A stretch of DNA of 64,000 nucleotides from Paenisporosarcina indica (GTDB lineage Bacteria; Bacillota; Bacilli; Bacillales_A; Planococcaceae), in NCBI RefSeq assembly GCF_001939075.1, contig NZ_MPTA01000002.1, positions 434,001 through 498,000 on the forward strand. The letters run 5' to 3'. The translations under genes were made by a program, and so were the position numbers. Below are positions 7,801 through 16,432 of this stretch, one piece after another. Each line of letters starts with the position of its first letter. Position 1 is the first letter of the stretch. The notes beneath the pieces are model-generated. The model made no database searches, had not been told where the DNA came from, and worked only from the letters and a program-made list of their open reading frames with translations.

Positions 7801-10393
7801 GGAACCGCCAAAAGAGCTGATTCCTGCAGGGGAATCGATTGTCACGGCAAAAGACAAAATGGCAAAAGTGGACGGTGAATACATTGAAACCACTTCTCTT
7901 GATAAATTCCCATATCACCGATTTGAAGTCGCAGTCGGTGAAGAGATTGATGAAGATGACGAAATTGTTCTGAACTGGGAAGGGAAATCACTGATTGGCC
8001 GTAAAGTATCCATGTATGTATGGAATCATGTAAATGCTTTATGGGAACTGCAGGAGTGGAAAGTCGCAAAAGACAATCAGAACTTCACTTTACATGGATC
8101 TGTCATCGGAAAAGAGTTTGTCCAGGACGGAAAAGTGCAGGTGATGGTACAGGATGAAATCGCATCCACGACGGAGTTTGACTACTCATTCATCTGGATG
8201 TCCGATACACAGTATTATTCCGAAAGTTACCCACATATCTTTGACAGAATGACGACGTGGATGGCAGAAGAAAAAGAAAAGCTAAACTTGAAATACGTCT
8301 TCCATACAGGAGATTTGGTAGATGAAGCCGATCAACCTGTTCAATGGGAACGTGCGGATACTTTCATGGGTACGCTAGACGATGCAGCCATTCCTTACGG
8401 CGTATTGGCAGGAAATCATGATGTTGGCCACAAAACCGGGGATTATGAAGAGTACAGCAAATACTTTGGGGAACAACGATTTGTGGACAAGGATTATTAT
8501 GGTGAATCCTATAAAAACAACCGTGGCCATTACGATCTAATTAGTTCAAACGGCAATGATTTCATCATGATGTACATGGGCTGGGGAGTCAATGAAGAGG
8601 ATATAGCTTGGATGAATGCAATCCTCGCCAAATATCCTGAAAAGAAAGCCATTCTTTCCTTCCATGAATACTTATTGGTATCGGGCAATAGAAGTCCAAT
8701 CGGTGAAAAAGTATTCAACGAAGTCGTCAAGACCAATAAAAATGTAATTGCAACCCTATCCGGCCATTACCATGACGCTGAAACACTGGTTGACGAAATT
8801 GACGATGACTTGGACGGAACAACCGATCGGAAAGTGTACCAAATGCTCGCTGATTACCAGGGTGGTCCTGAAGGAGGACAAGGCTTCCTGCGTCTCATGA
8901 AAGTGAATCCAGTTGAAAATACAATCCAGATGCAGACCTACTCGCCTTATTTGGATCAGTATAACTATTATAATCCGGTAGACTATCCAGGAAAAGATGA
9001 ATTCACGATTGAAACAGACCTGACACCGAAAGAAAAAGTCGTCGCCACAGATATGTTCAAAGCAGAAGTATTCACAAATGAACTAATCGATGAAGTTGAA
9101 AATATCACGGATGGTTCCATTGTAGACGTGAATTGGAATCATCTCGAACGTTCGACGAAACATGGCTGGTATGTTCAAGTGAAAGATTCATTTGGTGGCG
9201 AAATGCGCTCGGATGTTTCCGTGTTCACGACAGGTAACCAAGAAATTGACAACGGTGGAAATGATGGTGGACCAATCACTCCTCCTGCACCAATTCCACC
9301 GGTTACGGACGAACAAGTCATAAACGTAACAGAAGGTCAAATGACCAAATCGGATGAATCTTGGACCTTGAACCAAACGCCAACTTCTGAAAACACGATA
9401 TGGGTCATTCCGAAACAAGTAATCGACAACGCAATCGTTGCAGACAGACCTCTTCGTTTCGTGACGAAGAACGGTCATGAAATAAAAGTTCCAGTGGATG
9501 CAGCGAAGCAATTGCAGCAGCGAAATCAAGACAGCATCTCAATCGTTTCAAATGTGAAGGTTGAAAAAGAGGCAAATCTTCCAGCTGGTGAACGATACAG
9601 TGACATCGTGGATATCTCCTTAGTGGCAGGCAATCAGAAGATCAATTCACTCAAATATCCAATTGAACTGAAACTGAAGCTAAGTCAACCGGTCAATCAA
9701 CATGTGACGACAGCAGTCTTTTACAACAACACAGTAAACACATGGGCTTACGCTGGAGGAAAAGTTGAAAATGGCTATTGGACCGTTTCAACCAAAAACC
9801 CATCCATGTTTACGGTCATGTCTGCAAATGTTGCATTCAAAGACACAACCAAGCACTGGGCAAAAAATGAGATTGACTCCATAGCCTCTCGCTTTATTAC
9901 AGAAGGAAAAACAGCTGAATTGTTTGCACCGGAACAAAAATTGACACGTGCTGAATTCGCCGTCCTTCTTGTAAGAGCACTTCAAGTGCCTCTGGAAGAA
10001 TATAAGGGAACATTCAAAGATGTCCCATCTTCGAAAAAGTGGGCAGCACAACAAATTGAAGCTGCTCATCGCACGGGTATCGTAAACGGTAAGGGCGACG
10101 GGTCATTCGATCCGGACTCATATATCACACGTGAGCAAATGGCGGCCATGATGATGCGTGCTGTGGACTATTCAAATCCAGAACTGACAAAGAATTTGCC
10201 ACAAAAAGACAAATTCAAAGATGACTCGAAAATCAGTAATTATGCAAAAGAGGCAGTTAGCAGCGCAAGTAAACTTGGCTTAATCAATGGTCGATCAAAC
10301 GGAGTGTTCGATCCAAAAATGCAAACGACAAGAGCGGAAACGGCGGTAGTTTTATACCGCATGCTCGACAAACTGAATTCTGTTGAAAAATAA
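4874..10393 (+). CDS. Giant secreted lamin-tail / metallophosphoesterase / SLH surface protein
   Basis: This 1839-residue exported protein starts with a signal peptide (MNKKFMVPIALMSSLTFSTL, cleavage probably after the VEA near residue 37). Domains in order: lamin-tail domain 1 (about 40-205, ITELLPN...YEFIELYNNS), lamin-tail domain 2 (about 325-500, VTELVPD...YEFIEVYNNS), several Ig-like or bacterial-surface repeats (500-1090), a calcineurin-like metallophosphoesterase (about 1100-1345: WMSDTQYYSE, FHTGDLVDEAD, LAGNHDVG, SFHEYL, LSGHYHDAE, which supply the metal ligands), a linker with a proline-rich PPAPIPP patch, and three SLH domains (about 1655-1835) that bind pyruvylated wall polymer. 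The start is chosen over ATG 4867 because that ATG is closed by TAA after four codons; GGGGAGG lies at 4856-4862. Likely a wall-anchored phosphodiesterase or phosphatase that scavenges extracellular phosphate or nucleic acid. By eye the gene is richer in G+C than its neighbours. Confidence 0.9.
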   Translation: MNKKFMVPIALMSSLTFSTLISSPTELLSGGQTHVEAATVSPILITELLPNSNNVADSSTDAYEFIELYNNSTQTIDLKNYKLVYGYPDGKMVDWTFKEDKAIAPGETLVIWVKNKENTNLTLADFNTEFNTQLSDSQFTYIESDGMANTAERTLSVADTSNNIFTSATYVKTDVGVNKGIQYKVGQDGKTMDILTSSESPTPGVLIDGQAPATPIDEDKVAPVIAHQAIEKVVAGENFNIKAVVTDETKLENVKLAYKLTEDGSWLEKDMIASIEENTFEVHIDQAELLTNKVTYRIEAFDGQNTAMTEEYEVVIEGMVYDPQSVPALLVTELVPDSTNVGSLDGYEFIEVYNNSTEAINLKDYKIRYRYPAEGPEADLIWKADKEDIILPSGKTIVYWIKNADNQEKTVADFNQFYKVNLVKNVDITEIQSGGMANSSHRGLAIATNTGIDMSAAYYYDQPDVDDTVANKGILYTFPSDGKSVVMKKYSYGIENATPGSLSSIQIPKAKVKVNEDHAAPSLTDLTEAIPTSGYENLDLSFDVTDEAMVKTVRLFYRTNETEEYRMVDLTKTYDSTVYTHTVPSPDLIGKEKLSYYVQASDGINEVTSKVKDIEILSDDSVMTGLNVEDGSYLSKTVLLKAYGKDSKLLIDQKDVTAETKPALPTQAYFAFDAKNVNLYFKNGVTIGDETLHIFDDTINTYTTLTIPVNPNHFTQGLDTKISIRAGTKVSPFDTDSEENRDDFYVKNVRLVLADGTTLYDPSYNDIEKELSVGDGASAKPVIDFSFHLPDEKFTAKAFTWDTTSVNEGTHTVEAQDAENTKAEVIVDNSAPIITPSIEEGKEYKGSFTIQAEVEDKYSSVESLTALLDGKEITLPFETSSAKLTPGEHTVSFTAKDVALNEVQKDIHFTVMEEKPYTPEIISPVDGAENVNPNNTKLQVKVTDPTNDDLDVSFYEGHKFEADAEEITVYENSSDREPPKELIPAGESIVTAKDKMAKVDGEYIETTSLDKFPYHRFEVAVGEEIDEDDEIVLNWEGKSLIGRKVSMYVWNHVNALWELQEWKVAKDNQNFTLHGSVIGKEFVQDGKVQVMVQDEIASTTEFDYSFIWMSDTQYYSESYPHIFDRMTTWMAEEKEKLNLKYVFHTGDLVDEADQPVQWERADTFMGTLDDAAIPYGVLAGNHDVGHKTGDYEEYSKYFGEQRFVDKDYYGESYKNNRGHYDLISSNGNDFIMMYMGWGVNEEDIAWMNAILAKYPEKKAILSFHEYLLVSGNRSPIGEKVFNEVVKTNKNVIATLSGHYHDAETLVDEIDDDLDGTTDRKVYQMLADYQGGPEGGQGFLRLMKVNPVENTIQMQTYSPYLDQYNYYNPVDYPGKDEFTIETDLTPKEKVVATDMFKAEVFTNELIDEVENITDGSIVDVNWNHLERSTKHGWYVQVKDSFGGEMRSDVSVFTTGNQEIDNGGNDGGPITPPAPIPPVTDEQVINVTEGQMTKSDESWTLNQTPTSENTIWVIPKQVIDNAIVADRPLRFVTKNGHEIKVPVDAAKQLQQRNQDSISIVSNVKVEKEANLPAGERYSDIVDISLVAGNQKINSLKYPIELKLKLSQPVNQHVTTAVFYNNTVNTWAYAGGKVENGYWTVSTKNPSMFTVMSANVAFKDTTKHWAKNEIDSIASRFITEGKTAELFAPEQKLTRAEFAVLLVRALQVPLEEYKGTFKDVPSSKKWAAQQIEAAHRTGIVNGKGDGSFDPDSYITREQMAAMMMRAVDYSNPELTKNLPQKDKFKDDSKISNYAKEAVSSASKLGLINGRSNGVFDPKMQTTRAETAVVLYRMLDKLNSVEK

Positions 10394-10446
10394 TAAATAA
10401 AGATTAAAAGGCTTCCGTGAAGTGACCCAATAGAATCAGACATAGT

Positions 10447-10504
10447 AAAAAGCACCCCACTAGTCGTATTTAGTAACTAACGACAAGTGGAGGTGCTTTT
10501 TTTA
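10447..10504 (+). terminator. Rho-independent terminator after the giant surface protein
   Basis: AAAAAGCACC-CCACTAGTCG pairs with CGACAAGTGGAGGTGC across a 14-base loop and ends in seven T. The stem is about 15 bp with three mismatches. Confidence 0.85.
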
Positions 10505-10980
10505 CATATTTAGTTTCAATTGAACTCTAGGAAGATAATTTGAGTAGATTATCACATTATTCCAATTGACCTGGAATGTATGATTTATTAACGTTACCGA
10601 ATTAATTGTAAAGAATTTATGAACTCTATTCCCCTTCTGATCTATTAGTCCGTTCTTCCCCCCTCTTCAATAGAGTAAAATCACTACTTATAAATCTACT
10701 ATTAAACCAATGGTCCTTTAACTGTAATAGAAGAACACCATCAAAAGTTGTGTCTTTTCCAATATTGACTATTAATCTGCGTTGCTTCTAGAAGGTCTAA
10801 TATGACCTGAAGTATTGATATATCAGCATTCCTCCACTTATAGAAACAATTTATATACAGATAATATCGAAATTTTTCTATTTTTAGAAAATACAGTTTT
10901 GGTATATTTACATTTTATTAACAGCCCTTTAATAATCAATAATTATACTTAAATAGTAAAACACTATTTGAAAAGAGGGA
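10505..10980 (+). other. AT-rich intergenic region, probable promoter of the next gene
   Basis: About 475 bases with no gene, distinctly AT-rich. The Shine-Dalgarno sequence AAAGAGGGA (10972-10980) of the next gene ends it. I see no clear operator or repeat. Confidence 0.5.
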
Positions 10981-13017
10981 TTGTGCATGTCGAAGAAATA
11001 TCGTTATTTAATAGGATCAGTAGCGCTAGCAATTGCGGTATCTGGAGTAGGAGAAACAAGTTCGGCTTATGCGGAAAAGGGTAATACACAAAAAGTTACT
11101 GTATCTGATACAAATAAAATGAAAACAAAACAAACAGTAACTGAAGAGAAAACGGAACAAGTTTTCATCCCGGCCAATTCCCTCTGGAGCTACAACGATT
11201 TAGGTAGAGACTTGGGAACAGCATGGATCCAATCAAATTATGACATTTCCTCTTGGAAGAGCGACAATGCACCACTCGGCTTCACAGCTACAGAAAAGGG
11301 TGCATTTGGTACAATTGGTACCGTGATTAGTTATGGTGATGACTCAAGTATTAAGTATCCAACAACTTATTTCGCAAAATCCTTCACAATTGATAAATTA
11401 CAATCATTAAGAAATACAACTGAAATTAAAATTGCAGTAGATGATAGTGCCATCATTTATTTAAATGGTACGGAGATTGAACGTGTGAATTTAAATGAAG
11501 GTGGAAATTCTTACAATAAATATGCTCAAGATTTCGGTAATTCTGAATCACCAGAAGGGACGACAACTATTATTACCCTTTCAGAAGAAGAAATTGCTTT
11601 ATTAAAAGAGGGAACAAATACGTTAGCTGTTGAAGTTAAAAATCATCGCCCAAGTAGTTCCGATTTATACTTCGATTTAACATTCAAATCTTATGATAAA
11701 TCATTCGCTTCTAATATTGCCTTTGCACCAGGATCTGATGAAACACAAAGAACGCTTAATTGGTATACCGGGAAAACGGAACATTCAGGTGTGGTCGAAC
11801 TTACAAAACAAAATGCAAAAGGAAAAGTGGTTTCAAAAACAACATTTGAAGCAACTGTTGCTGATACATCAAGCGGTGAATCTAGTCATAAGGCAACAAT
11901 TACGGGATTAACTGAAGACTCTAATTATTCTTATCGAATTGGTGATGGAAACGGTAATTGGACTAAATCCTATGAATTTGAAACACAAGATACGGAAGAG
12001 TTTAACTTCCTATTCTTTGGGGATGTCCAAATCGGTGCTAGTGGAAATGCTAAGACAGATGGAGATAGTTGGGAAAGTACACTATCAACAACAATGGAAC
12101 GTTATCCTGATACGGCATTCCTTGTTTCTGCAGGTGATCAAGTAAATACGGCAACAAACGAAAGCCAATATGATGAATGGTTTGCACCGGAGGAACTAAC
12201 AAAATATCCGATTTCGACTACAATCGGTAACCATGACAATAGTGCTGTTTTCTCTGAGCACTTCAACGTACCAAATGCAACAGGCCTAGGCGATTCTGTT
12301 GCCGGTAGTGATTATTATTATGTATATGGTGACACACTATTCATGGTATTAAATACACAAAGTTCAGACAATGCCGAACATAAACTAGCCATGGAACAAG
12401 CGATTGCAGACAATCCAAATGTGAAAAACAAAATTGTTGTGTTGCACAAATCCATCTATAGTACTGCAAGTCATGCAACCGATTCAGATATTCTAAACTT
12501 CCGTGCAAACTTAGTGCCAATTTTTGATGAGCTAGATATCGACGTTGCTTTAATGGGGCATGATCACGTTTACGTTCGCACATTCCAAATGCTAGGTGAT
12601 GCACCAGTCGAAAAAGTGACCTATGACGATAAAGGTGCAGCAGTGAACCCGGAAGGTACATTATATCTAACAGGAAATTCTTCAACCGGTTCAAAATTTT
12701 ATAATTTAAAAAGTGAATCGATTTATGCCAATTATGCCAATGTCACTTCACAACTAAAAGAGCCAACTTATATGAATACGGAAGTGGATGGAGATTCCAT
12801 GACTTTCACAACTTATAATGTAAGTGACAATTCAGTCGTAGATACGTACACAATTGTAAAAGAACCGACAGTCATTGAAAGAATCGAAGCTGAAACGGCA
12901 GAAGTAAAAGAAAAAAACAATCTAAAATCGATAACATCGTATCGAAAATCAATAAAGGTAAAACACTTAATTTCAAGAATGAATTTGCAAAACTTTACAC
13001 ATTCACAACAGCACTAA
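10981..13017 (+). CDS. Secreted purple-acid-phosphatase-like metallophosphoesterase, C terminus frameshifted
   Basis: The frame encodes 678 residues: a signal peptide (to about AYA, residue 30), a jelly-roll-type N-terminal domain (about 60-240), a fibronectin III-like domain of the kind preceding purple acid phosphatases (about 248-340, FAPGSDETQRTLNWYTG), and a metallophosphoesterase domain (about 345-600). The metal ligands are visible as FFGDVQIG, SAGDQVN, IGNHDN, VLHKSIY and MGHDHVYVRTF. The start is ATG at 10987 or GTG-led 10981; the Shine-Dalgarno spacing slightly favours ATG 10987. After residue 643 the sequence turns into low-quality basic peptide and stops. The proper C-terminal domain continues in another frame (see the next entry); the slip is at the A7 run 12911-12917. 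The catalytic part is intact. Probably an extracellular phosphoesterase, a companion to the upstream surface protein. Confidence 0.8.
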   Translation: MCMSKKYRYLIGSVALAIAVSGVGETSSAYAEKGNTQKVTVSDTNKMKTKQTVTEEKTEQVFIPANSLWSYNDLGRDLGTAWIQSNYDISSWKSDNAPLGFTATEKGAFGTIGTVISYGDDSSIKYPTTYFAKSFTIDKLQSLRNTTEIKIAVDDSAIIYLNGTEIERVNLNEGGNSYNKYAQDFGNSESPEGTTTIITLSEEEIALLKEGTNTLAVEVKNHRPSSSDLYFDLTFKSYDKSFASNIAFAPGSDETQRTLNWYTGKTEHSGVVELTKQNAKGKVVSKTTFEATVADTSSGESSHKATITGLTEDSNYSYRIGDGNGNWTKSYEFETQDTEEFNFLFFGDVQIGASGNAKTDGDSWESTLSTTMERYPDTAFLVSAGDQVNTATNESQYDEWFAPEELTKYPISTTIGNHDNSAVFSEHFNVPNATGLGDSVAGSDYYYVYGDTLFMVLNTQSSDNAEHKLAMEQAIADNPNVKNKIVVLHKSIYSTASHATDSDILNFRANLVPIFDELDIDVALMGHDHVYVRTFQMLGDAPVEKVTYDDKGAAVNPEGTLYLTGNSSTGSKFYNLKSESIYANYANVTSQLKEPTYMNTEVDGDSMTFTTYNVSDNSVVDTYTIVKEPTVIERIEAETAEVKEKNNLKSITSYRKSIKVKHLISRMNLQNFTHSQQH

Positions 13018-13385
13018 CAAAGGATGAAACATCTGCATTAAATAGTTACGCAGACAAAATTAATCTATATACAGCCACAACAACTACTGAAGATGTGATA
13101 GTAAGTGACATTGAAAACTTTGCTAAAAATAAAGAAGTGAAAATTACATTTGCCAATGCACAAAATACAAAAAAACTGAAAGCATCTAAAGTATATGTGA
13201 TGAAAAATGGGAAGGAAATTAAACATATCAACGTGAGTATTGCAAAAACTGGTAACGAGATTACTGTAAAAGCGACTAAAACGCTTGAAGCTGGCAACTA
13301 CACAATCTTTATCAACAATGGTAATGGAAATTCAGAAACAGACAATACAACTTTCCCAGTTGCTGTGAATATTACAGTAGAATAA
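12918..13385 (+). pseudogene. Out-of-frame C-terminal domain of the metallophosphoesterase
   Basis: Right after the A7 run the alternative frame reads QSKIDNVSKINKGKTLNFKN and then runs without a stop for about 155 codons to TAA at 13383-13385. It contains a beta-rich Ig-like segment (VKITFANAQNTKKLKASKVY, then GNEITVKATKTLEAGNYTIF). One added A would fuse it to the upstream frame and give an 801-residue protein. It has no start codon or ribosome site of its own that I trust (GTG 13095 is internal). Confidence 0.75.
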
Positions 13386-13400
13386 AGTTAGCGACATGAC

Positions 13401-13452
13401 AGAGGTTGTCTAAAAAGTATGCCGTACATGCTTTTGGACAACCTCTTCTCTT
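13401..13452 (+). terminator. Rho-independent terminator of the metallophosphoesterase gene
   Basis: AGAGGTTGTC (13401-13410) pairs with GACAACCTCT (13437-13446), with an inner AAAAGTATG/CATGCTTTT stem, then TCTCTTT. Confidence 0.85.
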
Positions 13453-13489
13453 TAAGATTGTCATTAATTAAGAAAGGTATTAATCACAT

Positions 13490-13709
13490 TGTAGTTTAGG
13501 TTACAGTGACCGAAACTTCTTTGTAAAGGACGTAACAGGTCACTGGATGAGTGTTTTAACTGTCAATTTTGTGCTATATCTACATAGCCAACTAACTAAA
13601 TTAGGGGCTGTAATTCTTCGTTGGAAATAACATGGTATGCTGTTTCATTGGGAATGCCCTCTTGTAAATTGTTGTTCGCACTTACATTTACAAGAGGGCA
13701 TTCCTTTTT
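13490..13709 (+). other. Structured gene-free segment ending in a perfect terminator hairpin; candidate small RNA
   Basis: No gene lies here. An 8-bp stem CAGTGACC (13504-13511) / GGTCACTG (13538-13545) is followed by a perfect 19-bp stem (13651-13669 with 13686-13704) and TTTTT on the plus strand. The nearest plus-strand gene already has its own terminator at 13401-13452, so this hairpin terminates something else. A weak promoter (TTGTCA, 17 bases, TAATCA, 13458-13486) could feed it. Confidence 0.4.
13651..13709 (+). terminator. Orphan Rho-independent terminator, perfect 19-bp stem
   Basis: GGAATGCCCTCTTGTAAAT pairs without mismatch with its complement at 13686-13704 around a 16-base loop, then TTTTT. 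Nothing coding precedes it on this strand for 260 bases. Confidence 0.8.
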
Positions 13710-14011
13710 GGTATTTATTTATAGGAGATTATTCATAATCAACATGCACGGCATCAAATGTCTATTTGATGGCGGATAGGACTGATTGGCTGATATCTCA
13801 CAATTTTACCGTTCAGATTGGTGATCAAGGACAACATTAGGTTCTTATATATACTTTTAAAAATTGATTTTCGCATGTTGACTATTTTTGTTTTAAAAGA
13901 GGCATTTGTTCCAAAAAATTGAAACTTTTCATCATTCATAACGTATTTATATGACTGCATCCATTAGTAAATTCTGCTATTAAAGTTTATGAATGTGAGA
14001 GGAGTAACAAA

Positions 14012-14980
14012 ATGAAGCGATTACTTAGCATGGCTGTCTTATCAATATTTCTACTGGCAAGTTGTTCGAGTAAAAATGAAGAAGCCAAGTCGGAAAAAAA
14101 TCATATTCCTTCTCAAAATGAAGTGAGCTTTTCACATAACGGACAGGATTTTAAAATAATTCCATTTTACGAAGAAATACTTGATTATACAGGCTATGTG
14201 AAAGAGAATCCTTCCGAAAGTAACCCAGGGGCATATGTGGAAAAAGTGTTAGATCCTATCAAGGAAAAATCCGCTATGGACTATTTAACTTTGGATTACC
14301 CTTTTAATTCATCAACAGAAATTGACCAGTTAGAAGATAACACAATTAAGCTCCTTCAAAACCAAGACCAAATTAATGAGTTAATAAAAGAAGCACTTAT
14401 AAAGTCCTCAGAACTTCTACCTGGTGGAGACAAAAACATTTATGTTATGCCTCTTAGACCTGAAGATAACTTTGTAATTGAAAAAATGGAGGGTGTGTTT
14501 GGAGTTGTTTATAACGATAACGCAATTTTTATCCAATTAGACACTTCTTTTAGTGAAAAGTTGTTAAAATATACGGTTGCTCATGAGTATCACCATACTA
14601 TAAATATACAGATCAATCGTGATATGGCGTATCATACGGTTTTGGATTCAATTATTACGGAAGGGAAAGCCGATTCGTTTGCTGGTATTGTCTACCCTGA
14701 AATAAGTGCCCCTTGGACTGAATCATTACCAGACGAAACAGAAGAATTGGTTTTGGAAGAGTTGAGTGAATATGCAGATTCTACTTCCATTAAAATATAC
14801 AATGATTTCTTTAAAGGAAAATCTTCAAAAGGAATCCCATTATGGACGAATTACAAAATAGGCTATCAAATTACTCAAAGTTATATTGAGCATAATCCGG
14901 AAATGCCCATTTCAAAATGGACAAGTCTTCTCACAAAAGACCTCCTTCAAGACAGTGAGTACAATAATTTATTACAGTAA
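14012..14980 (+). CDS. Lipoprotein with DUF2268-type zinc protease domain
   Basis: A 322-residue lipoprotein: the signal peptide ends in the lipobox LLASC, so Cys18 should be lipidated and the protein tethered outside the membrane. Near residue 190 the sequence VAHEYHHTINIQ supplies an H-E-x-x-H zincin motif, and a downstream EGKADSFAG (about residue 217) supplies the third ligand glutamate region. This layout fits DUF2268, the predicted Zn-dependent protease family in which HEYHH is typical. The start ATG 14012 follows GAGAGGAG with good spacing. It stands alone with its own terminator. Substrate unknown; it may process surface proteins or peptides. Confidence 0.85.
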   Translation: MKRLLSMAVLSIFLLASCSSKNEEAKSEKNHIPSQNEVSFSHNGQDFKIIPFYEEILDYTGYVKENPSESNPGAYVEKVLDPIKEKSAMDYLTLDYPFNSSTEIDQLEDNTIKLLQNQDQINELIKEALIKSSELLPGGDKNIYVMPLRPEDNFVIEKMEGVFGVVYNDNAIFIQLDTSFSEKLLKYTVAHEYHHTINIQINRDMAYHTVLDSIITEGKADSFAGIVYPEISAPWTESLPDETEELVLEELSEYADSTSIKIYNDFFKGKSSKGIPLWTNYKIGYQITQSYIEHNPEMPISKWTSLLTKDLLQDSEYNNLLQ

Positions 14981-14990
14981 AAACGTTTTA

Positions 14991-15019
14991 ATGCTCAGTG
15001 AAATACTCTGAGCATTTTC
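14991..15019 (+). terminator. Terminator of the zinc protease lipoprotein gene
   Basis: TGCTCAG (14992-14998) pairs with CTGAGCA (15008-15014), then TTTTC. Confidence 0.75.
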
Positions 15020-15057
15020 GATTGAACTAACCTGACCAGTACCCACCCACGTGAGTT

Positions 15058-15098
15058 CATAAAAAAAGTGCTTACCCCCTATTTGAAGTAAAGCACTC
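15058..15098 (-). terminator. Terminator of the tandem protease genes
   Basis: On the minus strand AGTGCTT pairs with AAGCACT, followed by seven T. It is 12 bases beyond the protease stop codon. Confidence 0.75.
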
Positions 15099-15109
15099 AT
15101 TAGCTGCTA

Positions 15110-16363
15110 TCAATCGTACAAGGAAAAATCTGTTATTAAATAATTGCCGTATCGATCCATCTCGATTGTATAGTCTCTTTCTCTATTAATACTGGTGGTT
15201 TCCCCATTAGTTTCTACAAGCTTAAACTCTTCCGAAACGCTTACAATTGCCTGATTATTCTCGATCAAAACATTTAGAGCTTTACCCGAAATAAAATCAA
15301 ATCTCATTTCTTTTCCTTTAAATTCGCTGATATGGGCCATCAATTCCTCATTTGCTTTGCTAACGGGTTTCAATAAATTTTCAATGTAGAAGAAATCCCC
15401 AAATTCAACTGCCATCTCATAGAGTTCCAAATAGTCCTCTGCAAAATCCTTTAAGGTGACTTCATCAAAAGTATAGTTCCCCCCGTAATCAAATTCAAAG
15501 CTGTCATCAAGAATATCTTCATATGGTTTGACTTTAGCCACTTCTTCTCTCGGCATGGGAGAAGAAGCCCATTGTTCAAGCTGGGCATACATATTTTTCG
15601 ACGGTATGGAAAACCCGATTGAGTTATCTTCCGTCAGAAAAGCTGTATTGATGCCAATGACTTTTCCTGTATCGGCATCCAGTAATGGACCGCCGCTGCT
15701 ACCAGGAGATGTTTGCGCGTCGAATTGATAAATGTCTTCATAGTGATACCCAGCGTCAAAATCTCGGTCAATTCCTGTCAGATACCCTATCGACGCAGTA
15801 TTATTCCAACCCAATGGACTCCCAAATGCAATAACTTTAGTGCCAATTCTCGAAAGTTCTCTATCCAATTTCAAAGGAGTTTTGCCTGCATACTCAACTA
15901 CTTCCAGTAATGCCACATTATATTCCTCGGAAATGCCAATTACACGACCTGTAGTAATACGGCCGGTGTAGTCAGTTAACCAAACATCCGTAAAACCCGC
16001 CACCAAGTGGGCACTGGTTACAACCGACCCTTTATCATCGAATAAAAAAGCTGATCCCATCCTGTCATCTATAGAAACGGTATAAACTCTAGGTAGTGTT
16101 TCTTTAATCAAATCAGTTTTATCATTCGTAGACATGTCCGTATTGCCGGATGCACTTACAAAGCCTTCTTTTGGTAATGTGAAAGAAGAAGAGAAGCTGC
16201 TATAAGCTACACCCATGATGGATAACAACACCACTGAACAGCTGATGATCAAGTATCTTAATTTCTTATCCGATTTGTCTTGCGTCTCATGCAACTTCAA
16301 TCCGCAGTCCAAACAGTATGATGCATGTTGCTTATTTTTCCATCCACATCTCCCACAAAACAT
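15110..16363 (-). CDS. Membrane-anchored trypsin-like (S1C) protease with N-terminal zinc ribbon, copy 2
   Basis: I start this gene at the internal ATG 16363 (MFCGRCGWKNKQH), giving 417 residues: it matches the paralogue's start (MFCVRCGNENDRE), has GTGAGGGG upstream, and the longer frame only translates duplicated 5' DNA. Layout: four-cysteine zinc ribbon (CGRC...CLDC, residues 3-20), a transmembrane helix (about 36-56), then a trypsin-like domain with the triad His in SAHLVAG (about 114), Asp in YNVALLEV (about 149) and Ser in SPGSSGGPLL (about 221). A C-terminal domain of about 130 residues follows, with no PDZ recognisable. It resembles HtrA/DegP-type enzymes outside the membrane. It follows its paralogue by 69 bases and is probably cotranscribed with it. 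Confidence 0.85.
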   Translation of the reverse strand: MFCGRCGWKNKQHASYCLDCGLKLHETQDKSDKKLRYLIISCSVVLLSIMGVAYSSFSSSFTLPKEGFVSASGNTDMSTNDKTDLIKETLPRVYTVSIDDRMGSAFLFDDKGSVVTSAHLVAGFTDVWLTDYTGRITTGRVIGISEEYNVALLEVVEYAGKTPLKLDRELSRIGTKVIAFGSPLGWNNTASIGYLTGIDRDFDAGYHYEDIYQFDAQTSPGSSGGPLLDADTGKVIGINTAFLTEDNSIGFSIPSKNMYAQLEQWASSPMPREEVAKVKPYEDILDDSFEFDYGGNYTFDEVTLKDFAEDYLELYEMAVEFGDFFYIENLLKPVSKANEELMAHISEFKGKEMRFDFISGKALNVLIENNQAIVSVSEEFKLVETNGETTSINRERDYTIEMDRYGNYLITDFSLYD

Positions 16364-16432
16364 CCGTATACCCCTCACAGTCAAATCTTGTTGTCTATCA
16401 CTAACTAAGTCCTTTTTTATGCAATCGTCCAA

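Noticed and set aside
13754..13960. 68-codon minus-strand frame before the zinc protease gene
   Set aside because: No ribosome site, no recognisable protein character, AT-rich.
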